A DNA stretch of 64,000 nt from JACVRW01 sp963803245 (GTDB lineage: Bacteria > Actinomycetota > Thermoleophilia > Solirubrobacterales > Thermoleophilaceae). The stretch spans positions 62,001 to 126,000 of the forward strand of contig CAWDLI010000007.1 of assembly GCA_963803245.1 (NCBI GenBank), in the 5' to 3' direction. Under the pieces are notes generated by a model. It was given only the letters and a program-made list of their open reading frames with translations, did not search any database and was not told where the DNA came from. Each line of letters starts with the position of its first letter. The first letter of the stretch is position 1. Shown here in pieces: positions 23,890 through 35,114 of the stretch. Position numbers and translations under genes: made by a program.

Positions 23890-24468
23890 CTAGTACCGGT
23901 TCGGGTGGCGCGCCACGAAGGCGTTCGACTTGCGGAGCGACTTGCTCCAGCGCGGGCCCGTGCGCGGCCCGGGAGCGTCCGGATCGCGCATGGACGTGTC
24001 GAAGCGCAGTCCGGCGACCACCACGTAGGCGTGGCCGCCGTGTGCGTACACCGTGATCCAGCGACCGGGTCCGCTGCGGCCCCAGTTCATGAGGGCGCCG
24101 GACGGGAGCGGGGAGCGGAGGAAGCGGCCGCCGTAGAGCGCGTAGCTCACGGAGCCGGAGCAGTCATAGCCCCTGTCGAGCCGGCGCCCAAAGGGCCGGT
24201 GGCCGCCGCCGTAGCGGTAGGGCTTCTCGACGAGACGGTTGGCCGCCTCGATCACGCGCTTGACGCGCGAGGGAGCGGAGGCCGGCGCGATCGCGCGCCC
24301 GTCGACGATCATCGCCTTCTTCGGCGGCGGCGGGGGCGGCTCGAAGACGGCGCCGCCGGAGGAGTCCGCGGGGGTCTGGGCGGCCGCCGTGCCCCCGAGC
24401 GTCAGCCCAGCGACACACGACGTGGCCACGACCACGATCGACAGGAAGTTTCTAGGGCGCGCAGGCAT
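23890..24468 (-). CDS. Secreted NlpC/P60-type peptidoglycan endopeptidase
   Basis: The 192-residue exported protein has a signal segment (FLSIVVVATSCVAGLTLGGTAAAQ), a proline-rich linker (EPPPPPPKK) and an NlpC/P60 domain: VIEAANRLVEKPYRYGGGH, the catalytic Cys in YDCSGSVSYALYGG, and the His in WITVYAHGGHAYVVVAGLRFDTS. It would cut peptide bonds in peptidoglycan. The gene is preceded by a c-di-AMP riboswitch (24478-24606), which is the classic arrangement for actinobacterial wall hydrolases such as RpfA and NlpC proteins. ATG 24468 was chosen over long upstream frames because those run through the riboswitch. AAAGAG lies just before it. Confidence 0.85.
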   Translation of the reverse strand: MPARPRNFLSIVVVATSCVAGLTLGGTAAAQTPADSSGGAVFEPPPPPPKKAMIVDGRAIAPASAPSRVKRVIEAANRLVEKPYRYGGGHRPFGRRLDRGYDCSGSVSYALYGGRFLRSPLPSGALMNWGRSGPGRWITVYAHGGHAYVVVAGLRFDTSMRDPDAPGPRTGPRWSKSLRKSNAFVARHPNRY

Positions 24469-24477
24469 TCTCTTTCG

Positions 24478-24606
24478 TACGCCTACGGGGTTAGCTGACG
24501 GACTCGCGCTGAAAGAGCTTGCGCGCCTCCTTGATGGAGGTTCGCCCCAGTGGCCTAGGCCACCTTGGTTCCCCCGCTCCACGCATGGCGTGGACTCGGC
24601 GTTCGG
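24478..24606 (-). promoter_or_regulatory. Cyclic di-AMP (ydaO/yuaA-type) riboswitch
   Basis: Read leftward: GCCGAGTC, a hairpin, AGCGGGGGAACCAA (GGGGGAACC at 24567-24575), CACTGGGGCGAA, a hairpin, GAGTCCGTCA and GCTAACCCCGTAGGC (24481-24495). The block order and spacing match the riboswitch at 12203-12345. It precedes the NlpC/P60 gene by about 10 bp, as known for this class in actinobacteria. c-di-AMP binding normally lowers expression. Edges are approximate. Confidence 0.92.
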
Positions 24607-24620
24607 GCAACGTAGCAGAT

Positions 24621-26543
24621 CTATTCGACGTGCAGGACTGTTCTCCTCGTGCCGATCTGCACGTTCTCTTGCACGCCGCCGGAGCCCCGGCGGCGTCCGC
24701 CGCCGCTCTCCATCCGGATCAGCGCCCACGCGATCAGTGCCATCAGGGACAGGGCGATCGCCAGGACGGTGGCGTAGGCGGTCGCCGTGAGGGACCCCGG
24801 CACGCCCTTCTTGCGCTCGCGCTGCAGGAGCTCGTGGTCCGGCTGGAAGTCACGGGTGAAGCTCGCCGTCGCGGGCACCTCGGGGGCCGGTATGGCGCGG
24901 TCCCGGGGCAGGAAGATGGGCACCGAGGCCAGCGTGTCGCCACGCTGGAGGCGGAGCGTGGCCTTCCAGCCGCCGTGCACCGGGATCGGCTTGGTGGTCC
25001 GGAAGAGACCGGGCCCCACGCGCTCGAGCGGATCGAGCACGCTGCCACCTCCCTGCCAGGCCGTCACGTTGAGCCACGCCGGGTCGTCCGCCGCACTCGC
25101 GGGGCTCACCCGGATCGTGGCGGCCACGGCGCGTCCGCCCTCTTCCTCGGGCAGGTCGCGCAGGGTCACGCTCGCGGTGCGGGGGCCGTCCGTGGACAGC
25201 GGCAGGCCCCAGCCGATCAGGGCCATCAGCACGACCGCTGCAGCCAGGGCGGCGAGGCGCTCGGCGCGCAGCGGCGGGAACGGCCGCGGCCGCACCAGCG
25301 CGGCGCCGACGAAGCCCCCGACCGCACCGCCGGCGACGGCGGCGATGAGGCCGGCCACGGCGGCGGCCGGCAGCAGCGACGACGGCCATGGGATCGGCAT
25401 CCACACGTGCGACCAGCCCCATTCGGCCGCCAGCCCGACCGTGCCGATCGCGACCCCGGCCAGGGCCCCGGCGGCCACCGGCCGCAGGCGCGTGGCGCGC
25501 AGGAACACGAACTCGACGAGCAGCGCCTCGACGATGTAGAGCGGGAAGTGCGGGGTGGTCTGGCCGAAGACGACGCCGACGGTGAGGGCGAGGAAGCCGC
25601 GGATCACAAGGAACCCGGCCACGGCCAGGAGCGCGCCTCCACGGCCGAGATAGATGCGGGCGGTGACAAGCCCGATGCCCGCGGCGAGCATCACGAGCGT
25701 CGGATGCAATACGAGCCGGAACTGGGGCACACCGAAGTCGAACTCGCCCTGGAAGGTGGAGAGGGCGACCAGGAAGCCGCCGACCAGGAAGGCCCTGCGG
25801 ATCCGGAGAATGAGTGGGGACTCGCTGGGCTCGCGCCCGTCGCGCTTCGCGGCCAGCGCCTCCGTGGTTAGCGCCATCGCGCCGAGCGTGGCCAGCGAGC
25901 CGCCGCCGATGAGCATCAGGTGGGTCGGGCCCCAGAGCGTCACGTCCTGCCCGAACAGGCGGTGCCAGAGGTCGTCCAGCGGGAAGCCCGCAAGGGCAAA
26001 GGCGCCGCAGGCGGCGATCATCAGGCCGCCTGCGGGAGCCCACCACCCGCCGCCCACGTGCACCGCCGCGTCGCTCGGCCGGCCGCGGGAGAGCGCCATG
26101 GTGAGCGCGCCGGCCAGGAGCGTGCCATACAGGCCGAGCAGGATCAGGTAGTGGGCGGGATTCGCCAGCGGGCCGGCATCGCGGCCGTTGTCGATATGGA
26201 GCGAGATGTCCCAGTACATGCCGGTCACCGCGGTGAGCAGCGAGATGCCGAGCACCGCCGACGGCAGTGCGGCCCAGCCCGGGAGCCCGGTCTGGCGCTC
26301 GAAGAAGCCCGCCGCTCTGTCGAGCCACGGCAGCCGTCCGCTGCGGTGGCCGGCGATGAGGAGCGCGATCAGGCCGGTGACCACGAGCGCCGCGACGGTC
26401 GCGCCGATCGCCTCGCCCGCCGCCGCGCCCCCTGCCGGCTCGTCGCCCGTGGCGCCCTGGGCCGGCGCTGGAAGCGCCGCCGCGAGCGCGAGCGCCGCGA
26501 TCGAGAACGTCGCCGTCAAAGCCGGAATTCGCATACGCGTCAT
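24621..26543 (-). CDS. Large polytopic membrane protein with C-terminal FixH-like domain, function unknown
   Basis: The 640-residue protein starts with a cleavable or anchoring signal (FSIAALALAAALPAPAQGA), has about 11-12 membrane helices to residue 450 (including TGMYWDISLHIDNGRD and QDVTLWGPTHLMLIGGGSLA, with His/Asp residues near helix ends that could bind metal), then a soluble beta domain (VAATIRVSPASAADDPAWLNVTAW, IPVHGGWKATLRLQRGD) resembling FixH/YtkA-like domains, and a final helix. I do not recognise the family. ATG 26543 has GGAG nine bases upstream. It is divergent from a TetR gene, with a palindromic operator between them, so TetR control is likely. Confidence 0.6.
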   Translation of the reverse strand: MTRMRIPALTATFSIAALALAAALPAPAQGATGDEPAGGAAAGEAIGATVAALVVTGLIALLIAGHRSGRLPWLDRAAGFFERQTGLPGWAALPSAVLGISLLTAVTGMYWDISLHIDNGRDAGPLANPAHYLILLGLYGTLLAGALTMALSRGRPSDAAVHVGGGWWAPAGGLMIAACGAFALAGFPLDDLWHRLFGQDVTLWGPTHLMLIGGGSLATLGAMALTTEALAAKRDGREPSESPLILRIRRAFLVGGFLVALSTFQGEFDFGVPQFRLVLHPTLVMLAAGIGLVTARIYLGRGGALLAVAGFLVIRGFLALTVGVVFGQTTPHFPLYIVEALLVEFVFLRATRLRPVAAGALAGVAIGTVGLAAEWGWSHVWMPIPWPSSLLPAAAVAGLIAAVAGGAVGGFVGAALVRPRPFPPLRAERLAALAAAVVLMALIGWGLPLSTDGPRTASVTLRDLPEEEGGRAVAATIRVSPASAADDPAWLNVTAWQGGGSVLDPLERVGPGLFRTTKPIPVHGGWKATLRLQRGDTLASVPIFLPRDRAIPAPEVPATASFTRDFQPDHELLQRERKKGVPGSLTATAYATVLAIALSLMALIAWALIRMESGGGRRRGSGGVQENVQIGTRRTVLHVE

Positions 26544-26577
26544 GTGCCAAGCTCCCTCATCGCTGGTCCGCGTATCT

Positions 26578-26597
26578 AACTGACTGTTCAGTAAGTT
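26578..26597. promoter_or_regulatory. TetR-type palindromic operator
   Basis: AACTGACTGTTCAGTAAGTT is a near-perfect 20-bp palindrome (AACT-n-ACTG-nn-CAGT-n-AGTT) in the 87-bp gap between the divergent membrane-protein and TetR genes. Size, symmetry and position fit a TetR-family operator controlling both directions. Confidence 0.7.
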
Positions 26598-26630
26598 GTC
26601 TGTGAACCTCATCACACTTCGCGTGCGCAC

Positions 26631-27278
26631 GTGAGCGGCGGCCCTGCCCCGGTGCGCAAGCGGCTCACCGCCGAGGCCCGCCGCGCGGCCATCCTCGACG
26701 CCGCCAGCACGGTCTTCTCGGCCCGCGGGTACCACAGTGCGTCCATCGACGAGATCGCGGGTGAGGCGGGTGTGTCGAAGGCGCTGATCTACGAGCACTT
26801 CGCCTCCAAGCAGGAGCTCCACGCGAAGCTGGTGGAGGCGCACGCCGCCGAGTTGTACGAGCGGCTGGCCGCCGCGGTGCCGAGCGCGGAGGGCAGCGCG
26901 TCCCGGCTGGCCGCGGGGCTCGACGCCTTCTTCCGGTTCGTCGAGGAGCGCCGCGATGCCTGGCGGATGCTCTTCCGCGAGGCCGCCGACCCCGAGACCG
27001 TGGCGGTTCTCGACCGGACGCTCGCCCAGGTGACCGCCGTGGTGGCCGGCCTGATCGCGGCGGAGCCCGGCGCGCAGGGCCTCCCCCAGCGCGCAGGCGA
27101 GCGAGAGCGCGGGATCCACCTGATCGCCCAGATGCTCGTGGGGGCCGCGCAGACCGTCGCCAACTGGTGGGCGGACAACGAGGACGTGCCCCGCGAGCAG
27201 CTGGTGCAGACGGCGATGGACTTCGCCTGGCTGGGTCTCGACCGCCTCAGTCGCGGCGAGCGCTGGACCGCCGGGTGA
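26631..27278 (+). CDS. TetR-family transcriptional regulator
   Basis: The 215-residue protein has the TetR DNA-binding domain at residues 12-60 (RRAAILDAASTVFSARGYHSASIDEIAGEAGVSKALIYEHFASKQELH, in the usual helix-turn-helix spacing) and a helical ligand-binding half containing FFRFVEERRDAWRMLFREA and MLVGAAQTVANWWA, typical of regulators of fatty-acid metabolism or efflux. It probably binds the palindrome at 26578-26597 and controls itself, the downstream acyl-CoA ligase (which it overlaps by four bases, GTGA) and the divergent membrane protein. The start is GTG 26631. The ligand is unknown; an acyl-CoA or fatty acid is a fair guess from the neighbour. Confidence 0.85.
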   Translation: MSGGPAPVRKRLTAEARRAAILDAASTVFSARGYHSASIDEIAGEAGVSKALIYEHFASKQELHAKLVEAHAAELYERLAAAVPSAEGSASRLAAGLDAFFRFVEERRDAWRMLFREAADPETVAVLDRTLAQVTAVVAGLIAAEPGAQGLPQRAGERERGIHLIAQMLVGAAQTVANWWADNEDVPREQLVQTAMDFAWLGLDRLSRGERWTAG

Positions 27279-28693
27279 ACTTCTCACGCGAGGTGGTCGA
27301 CGCCGCCGACCCGGCGCGGCTCGCCCTGGTGGCCCTCGCGCGGGACGGTGGGCGGAGCGAGATCTCGTTCGGCGAGGTGGCCGACCGCTCGGCGCGGCTG
27401 GCCGGGGCCCTGGCCGGCGCCGGGGTGGGCCGTGGCGACGTGGTGATGACGCTCGTGGGCAACCGCCCCGAGTGGGTCTACGCGATGGTGGCGACCTGGC
27501 GGCTCGGCGCCGTCGCGCAGCCCTGCACCGAGCAGCTGCGACCCCACGACCTGCGCGCGCGCATGGACATCCTCGACCCGCGCGTGGTGGTCGCGGACGA
27601 GCGCAACGCGGAGCTTGTGTCCGAGGCCGGGTTCGAGGGGCCGCTCCTCACCATTCCGGACGATCGCCTCTACGACGGCGAGCAGGTGCCGTCCGTCGAT
27701 CTTGCCGCGGAGGACCCGGCGCTGGTGGTGTTCACGTCCGGCACCGCCGGTGAGCCCAAGCCGATCCGCCACGGGCACGGCTACCTGGCCGGGCAGTCGG
27801 TGCAGGCCGAGCACTGGTTCGGCGCCCGGCCCGGCGACCTCTGCTGGTGCACGGCCGCGAGCGGATGGTCGAAGTCCGCGCGCAACGTGTTCGTCGCACC
27901 CTGGCTGCGCGGTGCCTCGGCGCTGCTCCACGACGCTCGCTTCGACCCTGACGAGCGACTGGAGCTGCTCATACGCGAGCGCGTCCAGGTGCTCTGCATG
28001 GCGCCCACGGAGTACCGCGCGATCGCGAAGCGGGCCGAGCTCCGGCCGCTGCCCGACCTGCGCCACGCGGTGGCCGCGGGCGAGCCCCTCAACCCGGAGG
28101 TGGTGCACGTGTGGAGCGCCGGCGCCGGCGTGGAGGTGCACGACGGCTACGGGCAGACAGAGACCGGCGCGCTCACCGGGATGCCCATCGGACCGCCGGT
28201 GCGTCCCGGCTCGATGGGCACGGCGCTGCCCGGCTTTCGGCTGTGGATCGACGACGGCGAGCTCTGCCTGGACCCGCAGACCGTGCCGACCTTCTTCCTC
28301 GACGGCGAGCGCGACCGGCCCTGGCGCACCGGCGACCGCGTGCGCGCGGACGAGGACGGCTACCTCTGGTTCGAGGGCCGCACCGACGACGTGATCATCT
28401 CCGCCGGCTACCGGATCGGGCCCTTCGAGGTCGAGTCCGCGCTCGTGTCCCATCCAGCGGTGGCGGAGGCCGCGGCCGTCGCGGCCCCGGACGAAGTACG
28501 CGGCCAGGTGGTGCGCGCGGTGGTGGTGCTGCGGCCGGGCGCGGACGCCGGTGACGAGCTGGCCCGCGAGCTCCAGGAGCACGTGCGCGCGGAGACCGCG
28601 CCGTACAAGTACCCGCGAATCGTCGAGTTCGCCGAGTCGCTGCCGAAGACGGCCAGCGGCAAGATCAAGCGGGCCGAGCTGCGGGGAACGTAG
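27275..28693 (+). CDS. AMP-forming acyl-CoA synthetase (medium-chain/acetyl-CoA synthetase-like)
   Basis: The 472-residue ANL-superfamily ligase has the P-loop FTSGTAGEPKPIRHGHGY, VHDGYGQTETG (A5), the A7/A8 region WRTGDRVRADEDGYLWFEGRTDDVIISAGYRIGPFEVESAL, and the catalytic lysine in PKTASGKIKR. It activates a carboxylic acid to acyl-AMP and then acyl-CoA. At 472 residues it is shorter than ACS/ACSM enzymes (about 540-570), with a trimmed N-terminus that starts at NFSREVVDAADPARLALV. GTG 27275 overlaps the TetR stop, so the two genes are translationally coupled and the regulator probably senses the substrate or product of this ligase. Confidence 0.88.
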   Translation: MNFSREVVDAADPARLALVALARDGGRSEISFGEVADRSARLAGALAGAGVGRGDVVMTLVGNRPEWVYAMVATWRLGAVAQPCTEQLRPHDLRARMDILDPRVVVADERNAELVSEAGFEGPLLTIPDDRLYDGEQVPSVDLAAEDPALVVFTSGTAGEPKPIRHGHGYLAGQSVQAEHWFGARPGDLCWCTAASGWSKSARNVFVAPWLRGASALLHDARFDPDERLELLIRERVQVLCMAPTEYRAIAKRAELRPLPDLRHAVAAGEPLNPEVVHVWSAGAGVEVHDGYGQTETGALTGMPIGPPVRPGSMGTALPGFRLWIDDGELCLDPQTVPTFFLDGERDRPWRTGDRVRADEDGYLWFEGRTDDVIISAGYRIGPFEVESALVSHPAVAEAAAVAAPDEVRGQVVRAVVVLRPGADAGDELARELQEHVRAETAPYKYPRIVEFAESLPKTASGKIKRAELRGT

Positions 28694-28807
28694 GCCCCAC
28701 CCACCCACCCGTGTCGCGGGCGGAGCCTGGTCCCGAGCGCCTCCCTGGCGGTTCGGTGCTTCCTTCGCACCCGGGTGGAAATCGGATCACCGGGTAGCCT
28801 CGAAGCG

Positions 28808-30760
<1,953 letters not shown>

Positions 30761-30783
30761 CGCTGCTGGCCCTCGCCGCGCCC

Positions 30784-31551
30784 GTGGATGCGCCCTCAGT
30801 CGCGGCGCGGATCTCGACCTGGGGTCCGCGGCCCGCCGCGAGCGCGGCGGAGGCACGAGCGCACCGCTACATGGCGCGCGCATTCCGCTCCGGCGGGCTG
30901 CGCGTGGGCATCCAGCGCTTCGAGGTGCCCGGGCGCGGGTCCTCGCGCAACGTGATCGGGGTGCTCGACACCCCGCGCACGTGCCTGCGGATCGTGATGG
31001 CCCACACCGACTCGGCGCCGGGCGCGCCCGGCGCCAACGACAACGCCTCCGGCCTCGGCGTGCTGGCCGCGCTCGCGGGCCGGCTCCGGAGAATCGGTCC
31101 GGGGTGCGACGTCTGGCTCGTGGCCACCGGAGCCGAGGAGCGCCTCTACACCGGCGCGCCCGACCACCTCGGCGCTCTCGCGCTCGCGCGCCGAGCCCGC
31201 GCCCGCGGCGCGCGCAAGCGCCTGCGCTTCGCGCTCTCGCTCGATGAGGTCGGACGCGACCGGCCCTTCTGGCTGCGCTCGCCCGCCGGCTCGCCGCGGC
31301 CGTGGGTGGAGGGCGCCCTGCTGCGTGCGGCCCGCCGCGCGCGCGTCCCCGTCACGTGGGTGCGCGACGAGGGCACCGGCAACTCCGACCACCGCGAGTT
31401 CGAGCTTCTCGGCCTGCCGGGGGCAAAAATCGGGGTCGGCGCCGGCGGTGAGCCGTGCCGCCACCTGCCCTGCGACCGGCCCGGCCGCCTCGATCCGAGC
31501 TCGCTGCGGATGGCGCGAAGGCTGACCGAAGCGGCCCTCCTCCCCCGCTAG
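30784..31551 (+). CDS. M28-family zinc aminopeptidase-like protein
   Basis: The 255-residue protein has the M28 dinuclear-zinc ligands in order: VMAHTDSAP (His), ANDNASGLG (Asp), ATGAEERLY (catalytic and ligand Glu), LSLDEVGRD (Asp), and a late His in EPCRHLPCD. GTGNSDHREFE is also typical. It would remove N-terminal residues from peptides. The start is uncertain: the codons just before GTG 30784 read LTLLALAAP, which looks like the end of a signal peptide, but no ATG/GTG/TTG precedes them. A CTG start at 30757, overlapping the YyaL stop, is possible. It lies 23 bp after YyaL and is likely cotranscribed. Confidence 0.78.
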   Translation: MDAPSVAARISTWGPRPAASAAEARAHRYMARAFRSGGLRVGIQRFEVPGRGSSRNVIGVLDTPRTCLRIVMAHTDSAPGAPGANDNASGLGVLAALAGRLRRIGPGCDVWLVATGAEERLYTGAPDHLGALALARRARARGARKRLRFALSLDEVGRDRPFWLRSPAGSPRPWVEGALLRAARRARVPVTWVRDEGTGNSDHREFELLGLPGAKIGVGAGGEPCRHLPCDRPGRLDPSSLRMARRLTEAALLPR

Positions 31552-31586
31552 GTCGTTGCGCGCGCATATATGAAAGATTGCCGCCG

Positions 31587-33701
31587 ATGAGCGCGCTCCT
31601 GGCCCGTGCCGCCCAGCCCCGGACCCGCCTGATCATCATCGGTATCTGGCTGGTCGCGGTCTTCGCGTGCTTCGGCTTCAACCTGCCCGGGAAGTTCTCG
31701 GACGCGGAGCGGAACGACTCGAGCTCCTATCTGCCGGGCGACGCCGAGGCCACCCGCGCCCTGGAGGCCACCAAGGACCTCACGGAGGGCGAGCAGGCGG
31801 CCGTGGTGATCGTCTACCGCCGCGAGGGCGGGCTCACCGCGGCGGACCGGGCGAAGGTCGCGCGCGACGTGGTGAGCCTGAACCGGCTGCGCTACCCGCA
31901 GCTGCAGCGCGGGCCCGGGGGAGTCGCCTTCCGGCCGGCCGCCACGGCTCCCGACCGCAGCGCCGCCCTGGTGACCGGGAACATCACCTCGGACGGCGAG
32001 TCCGACACGATCGCCGATCCGGTCGAGGACATCCGCGAGATAGTCGGCGATGGGAGCGACGGGCTCGAGGTGGCCGTGACCGGCCCGGCCGGCTACTCGG
32101 CCGACGCAATCAAGGTTTTCGAGCAGATCAACGGCTCGCTGGTGGGCGCCGCGTTCCTGCTGGTGTTCGTGCTCCTGATCTTCATCTACCGGAGCCCGGT
32201 CCTGCTGTGGTTCCCGTTGCTGGCGGTGGCCTTCGCGGAGATCGCGACGCGCGGCCTCGGATGGATGCTCACGGAGGCCGGGGTGACGGTCAACGGCCAG
32301 TCCTCGTCGATCCTCTCCGTGCTGGTGCTCGGGGCGGGAACCGACTACGCCCTGCTGCTCGTGGCCCGCTACCGCGAGGAGCTGCGCCTCCACGAGAGCC
32401 GAACAGACGCGATGACGCGGGCATTGCGCAGCGCCGGCCCCGCGATCTTCGCCTCCGGGATGACCGTGATCGCCGCGCTCCTGACCCTGTCCGTGGCGGA
32501 GCTGAACAGCACGGCCAGCCTGGGCCCGATCGGCGCGCTCGGGATCGCGGTCGCGATGCTCGCGATGCTCACGCTCCTGCCCGCGGCGCTCGTGCTGGCG
32601 CCGCGCGGGGTGTTCTGGCCGCGCGTGCCGCACGTGGGCGACACCGGCGACGACGCCACCCACGGACGCTGGCGGCGGACGGCCGAGCGGATCAGCCTGC
32701 ATCCGCGGCGGGTATGGGTGGGCACCGCGGCGGTGCTGCTGATCATGGCGCTCGGCAACCTCGCCTACAACGACGGGCTGACGACCGGCAACGGCTTCCG
32801 CGACGACGTCGAGTCGGTCGAGGGCCAGGAGCTGATCGACGCGTCCTTCCCGGGCGGCGCGAACGCGCCGACCGAGATCGTCGTGCCCGATCCCGAGCGT
32901 GCGCCCGCGGTTGCCGCGGCCGTCGCGCGCACCGAGGGCGTGGCCGACGTGCGCGTGGCGCTGCGCAGGCCCGAAGGGGTGCTCCTCAACGCCGTCCTCG
33001 AGGGCGACCCCTACGACAAGGACACCTTCGCGCTCATCCCCGAGATCCGGCGAGCGGCGCACGAGGCCGGCGGTACGGGGACGCTGGTCGGCGGCGCGTC
33101 CGCCGTCGAGTACGACGTGCGCGAGGCGAACAAGCACGACGCCAAGGTGATCGTGCCGCTCACGCTCCTCGTCGTGCTGATCGTGCTGATCATCCTGCTC
33201 CGGGCGCTGGTGGCGCCCATCATCCTCACGCTGACCGTGATCCTCTCGTTCGCGGCCTCACTGGGCGTGGGCTTCGTCGTGTTCGACGTGGTGTTCGGAT
33301 TCCCCGGGAGCTCGCCCGATCTGGCGCTGTTCGCCTTCGTGTTCCTGGTGGCGCTGGGGATCGACTACAACATCTTCCTGATGGCGCGTGTGCGCGAGGA
33401 GTCCCAGCGCCACGGAGCGCGCGAGGGCATGCTGCGCGGGCTGGCCGTGACCGGCGGAGTGATCACGTCGGCCGGCATCGTGCTCGCCGGGACCTTCCTG
33501 GTGCTGGCTGTGCTGCCGCTCGTGTTCCTCACCGAGATCGGCTTCGTCGTGGCGTTCGGCGTGCTGCTCGACACGCTCGTCGTGCGCTCGATCCTCGTGC
33601 CGGCGCTGGTCTTCGACATCGGCCCCCGGATCTGGTGGCCTTCCTCGCTCGCCTCGACGATCGACCGCCGCGCCCCGCGGCGGCACACCAAGTCCGGCTA
33701 G
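31587..33701 (+). CDS. MMPL/RND-family membrane transporter
   Basis: The 704-residue protein has the duplicated MMPL layout: a helix at residues 15-32, an extracytoplasmic domain, then five to six helices (SLVGAAFLLVFVLLIFIYRSP, SILSVLVLGAGTDYALLLVARYREEL, whose GxxxDYxxL motif carries the proton relay), a second extracytoplasmic domain, and a second helix set with FVFLVALGIDYNIFLMARVREES. Such transporters export lipids or small molecules using the proton gradient. Substrate unknown. ATG 31587 gives the standard N-terminus. The end overlaps the convergent glutamine synthetase gene by four bases. No regulator is adjacent. Confidence 0.88.
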   Translation: MSALLARAAQPRTRLIIIGIWLVAVFACFGFNLPGKFSDAERNDSSSYLPGDAEATRALEATKDLTEGEQAAVVIVYRREGGLTAADRAKVARDVVSLNRLRYPQLQRGPGGVAFRPAATAPDRSAALVTGNITSDGESDTIADPVEDIREIVGDGSDGLEVAVTGPAGYSADAIKVFEQINGSLVGAAFLLVFVLLIFIYRSPVLLWFPLLAVAFAEIATRGLGWMLTEAGVTVNGQSSSILSVLVLGAGTDYALLLVARYREELRLHESRTDAMTRALRSAGPAIFASGMTVIAALLTLSVAELNSTASLGPIGALGIAVAMLAMLTLLPAALVLAPRGVFWPRVPHVGDTGDDATHGRWRRTAERISLHPRRVWVGTAAVLLIMALGNLAYNDGLTTGNGFRDDVESVEGQELIDASFPGGANAPTEIVVPDPERAPAVAAAVARTEGVADVRVALRRPEGVLLNAVLEGDPYDKDTFALIPEIRRAAHEAGGTGTLVGGASAVEYDVREANKHDAKVIVPLTLLVVLIVLIILLRALVAPIILTLTVILSFAASLGVGFVVFDVVFGFPGSSPDLALFAFVFLVALGIDYNIFLMARVREESQRHGAREGMLRGLAVTGGVITSAGIVLAGTFLVLAVLPLVFLTEIGFVVAFGVLLDTLVVRSILVPALVFDIGPRIWWPSSLASTIDRRAPRRHTKSG

Positions 33702-35047
33702 AGCACCGCCAGGTAGCGGTCGAGCTCCCACTGGGAGACCTGCACGCGGTAGTCCTCCCACTCCTGCCGCTTGATCTCGACGTAGCGGTTGAAGATGTGC
33801 TCGCCGAAGGTCCGGAGCACCAGCTCCGACTCGGCCGTCAGCTCGATCGCCTCGCCCAGCGTCTCGGGCAGCTGCTCGATTCCCAGCTGCTTCCGCTCCT
33901 CCGGACTGATGTGGTAGAGGTTCTTCTCCATCGGCTCGGGCAGCTCATAGCCCTTCTCGATGCCCTCGAGGCCGGCCGCGAGCAGGATCGCGAAGGTGAG
34001 GTAGGGGTTGCAGGCCGGGTCGGGACAGCGCAGCTCCATGCGCGTGGCCTGCTCCTTGCCGGGGTGGTAAAGGGGCACCCGGACCAGCGCTGAGCGGTTG
34101 CGCCGGGACCAGGCGCAGTAGACCGGCGCCTCGTACCCGGGCACGAGTCGCTTGTAGGAGTTCACCCACTGGGCGAACACGGACGTGATCTCGCGGGCGT
34201 GCTTCAGCTGACCCGCGATGAACGCCTTGCCCACGTCGGAGAGGAAGTACTGATCGTCCGGGTCGTAGAAGGCGTTGCTCGAGTCCCGGAAGAGCGACTG
34301 GTGCGTGTGCATCCCAGAGCCGTTCTCGCCGAACAGCGGCTTGGGCATGAAGGTCGCGTGCCACCCGTACTTCATGGCGTACTCCTTGACCGTGATGCGG
34401 TAGGTCATGCAGTCGTCCGCCATCTTGAGCGCGTCGGCGTAGCGCATGTCGATCTCGTGCTGGGACGGCCCCACCTCGTGGTGCGTGTACTCCACGTGGA
34501 TGCCGAGCTGCTCGAGCGCGAGCACGGTCTCCCGCCGCACGTCGGAGCCGGCGTCGAGCGTTGTCAGGTCGAAGTACCCGCCCTCGTCGAGGATCTCGGG
34601 CACGCCGCCCTCCGGGCGAGCGTTCCGGAAGTAGAAGAACTCGAGCTCCGGGCCTACGTAGAAGTTGGTGAAGCCGAGCGCCTCGGCCCGCTCGAGCGTC
34701 CGCCGCAGCACCTGCCGCGGATCGCCCTCGTAGGGCTCGCGGCTCGGGGTGAGCACGTCGCAGAACATCCGCGCCACGCCCTTGTCCTCCGGCCGCCACG
34801 GGAGCACGGCGAACGTCGAGGGGTCGGGCATCGCGATCATGTCCGACTCCTCGATCGCGTTGAAGCCGGTGATCGACGACCCGTCGAAGCCCATCCCGCC
34901 CTCGAAGGCGTCGTCCAGCTCGAGCGCGTTGATGGAGAAGCTCTTGAGCTGACCGAGGATGTCCGTGAACCAGAGCCGGATGAACCGGATGTCGCGGTCG
35001 TCGACGAGGGACTTGACGTCCTCGGCGGTCATCGGCTTGTCGGCCAT
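33698..35047 (-). CDS. glnA: Glutamine synthetase, type I
   Basis: The 449-residue enzyme has all type I signatures: beta-grasp N-terminus (RFIRLWFTDILGQLKSFSI, GMGFDGSSITGF), the metal/glutamate site (NFYVGPELEFFYF), HHEVGPSQHEIDMRYADAL, the ATP motif KYGWHATFMPKPLFGENGSGMHTHQSLF, and RRNRSALVRVPLY and RMELRCPDPACNPYLTF near the end. It makes glutamine from glutamate, ammonia and ATP. The length fits the shorter GSI-alpha type rather than the adenylylated GSI-beta (about 470). ATG 35047 has a strong GGAGGAGCTG site. It is distinct from the GS homologue at 58361-59740, which sits in the methylamine region. Confidence 0.93.
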   Translation of the reverse strand: MADKPMTAEDVKSLVDDRDIRFIRLWFTDILGQLKSFSINALELDDAFEGGMGFDGSSITGFNAIEESDMIAMPDPSTFAVLPWRPEDKGVARMFCDVLTPSREPYEGDPRQVLRRTLERAEALGFTNFYVGPELEFFYFRNARPEGGVPEILDEGGYFDLTTLDAGSDVRRETVLALEQLGIHVEYTHHEVGPSQHEIDMRYADALKMADDCMTYRITVKEYAMKYGWHATFMPKPLFGENGSGMHTHQSLFRDSSNAFYDPDDQYFLSDVGKAFIAGQLKHAREITSVFAQWVNSYKRLVPGYEAPVYCAWSRRNRSALVRVPLYHPGKEQATRMELRCPDPACNPYLTFAILLAAGLEGIEKGYELPEPMEKNLYHISPEERKQLGIEQLPETLGEAIELTAESELVLRTFGEHIFNRYVEIKRQEWEDYRVQVSQWELDRYLAVL

Positions 35048-35114
35048 TCAGCTCCTCCGGGTCGGGTTGGGAGCCGCGTAGGCTAACGGCGCCCGGTCGC
35101 GGGCGCTGATCGGC

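Noticed and set aside
24621..27287. A single 888-residue leftward protein including the TetR region
   Set aside because: The extra N-terminus is antisense to a clear TetR gene; the ATG at 26543 has a good ribosome site.
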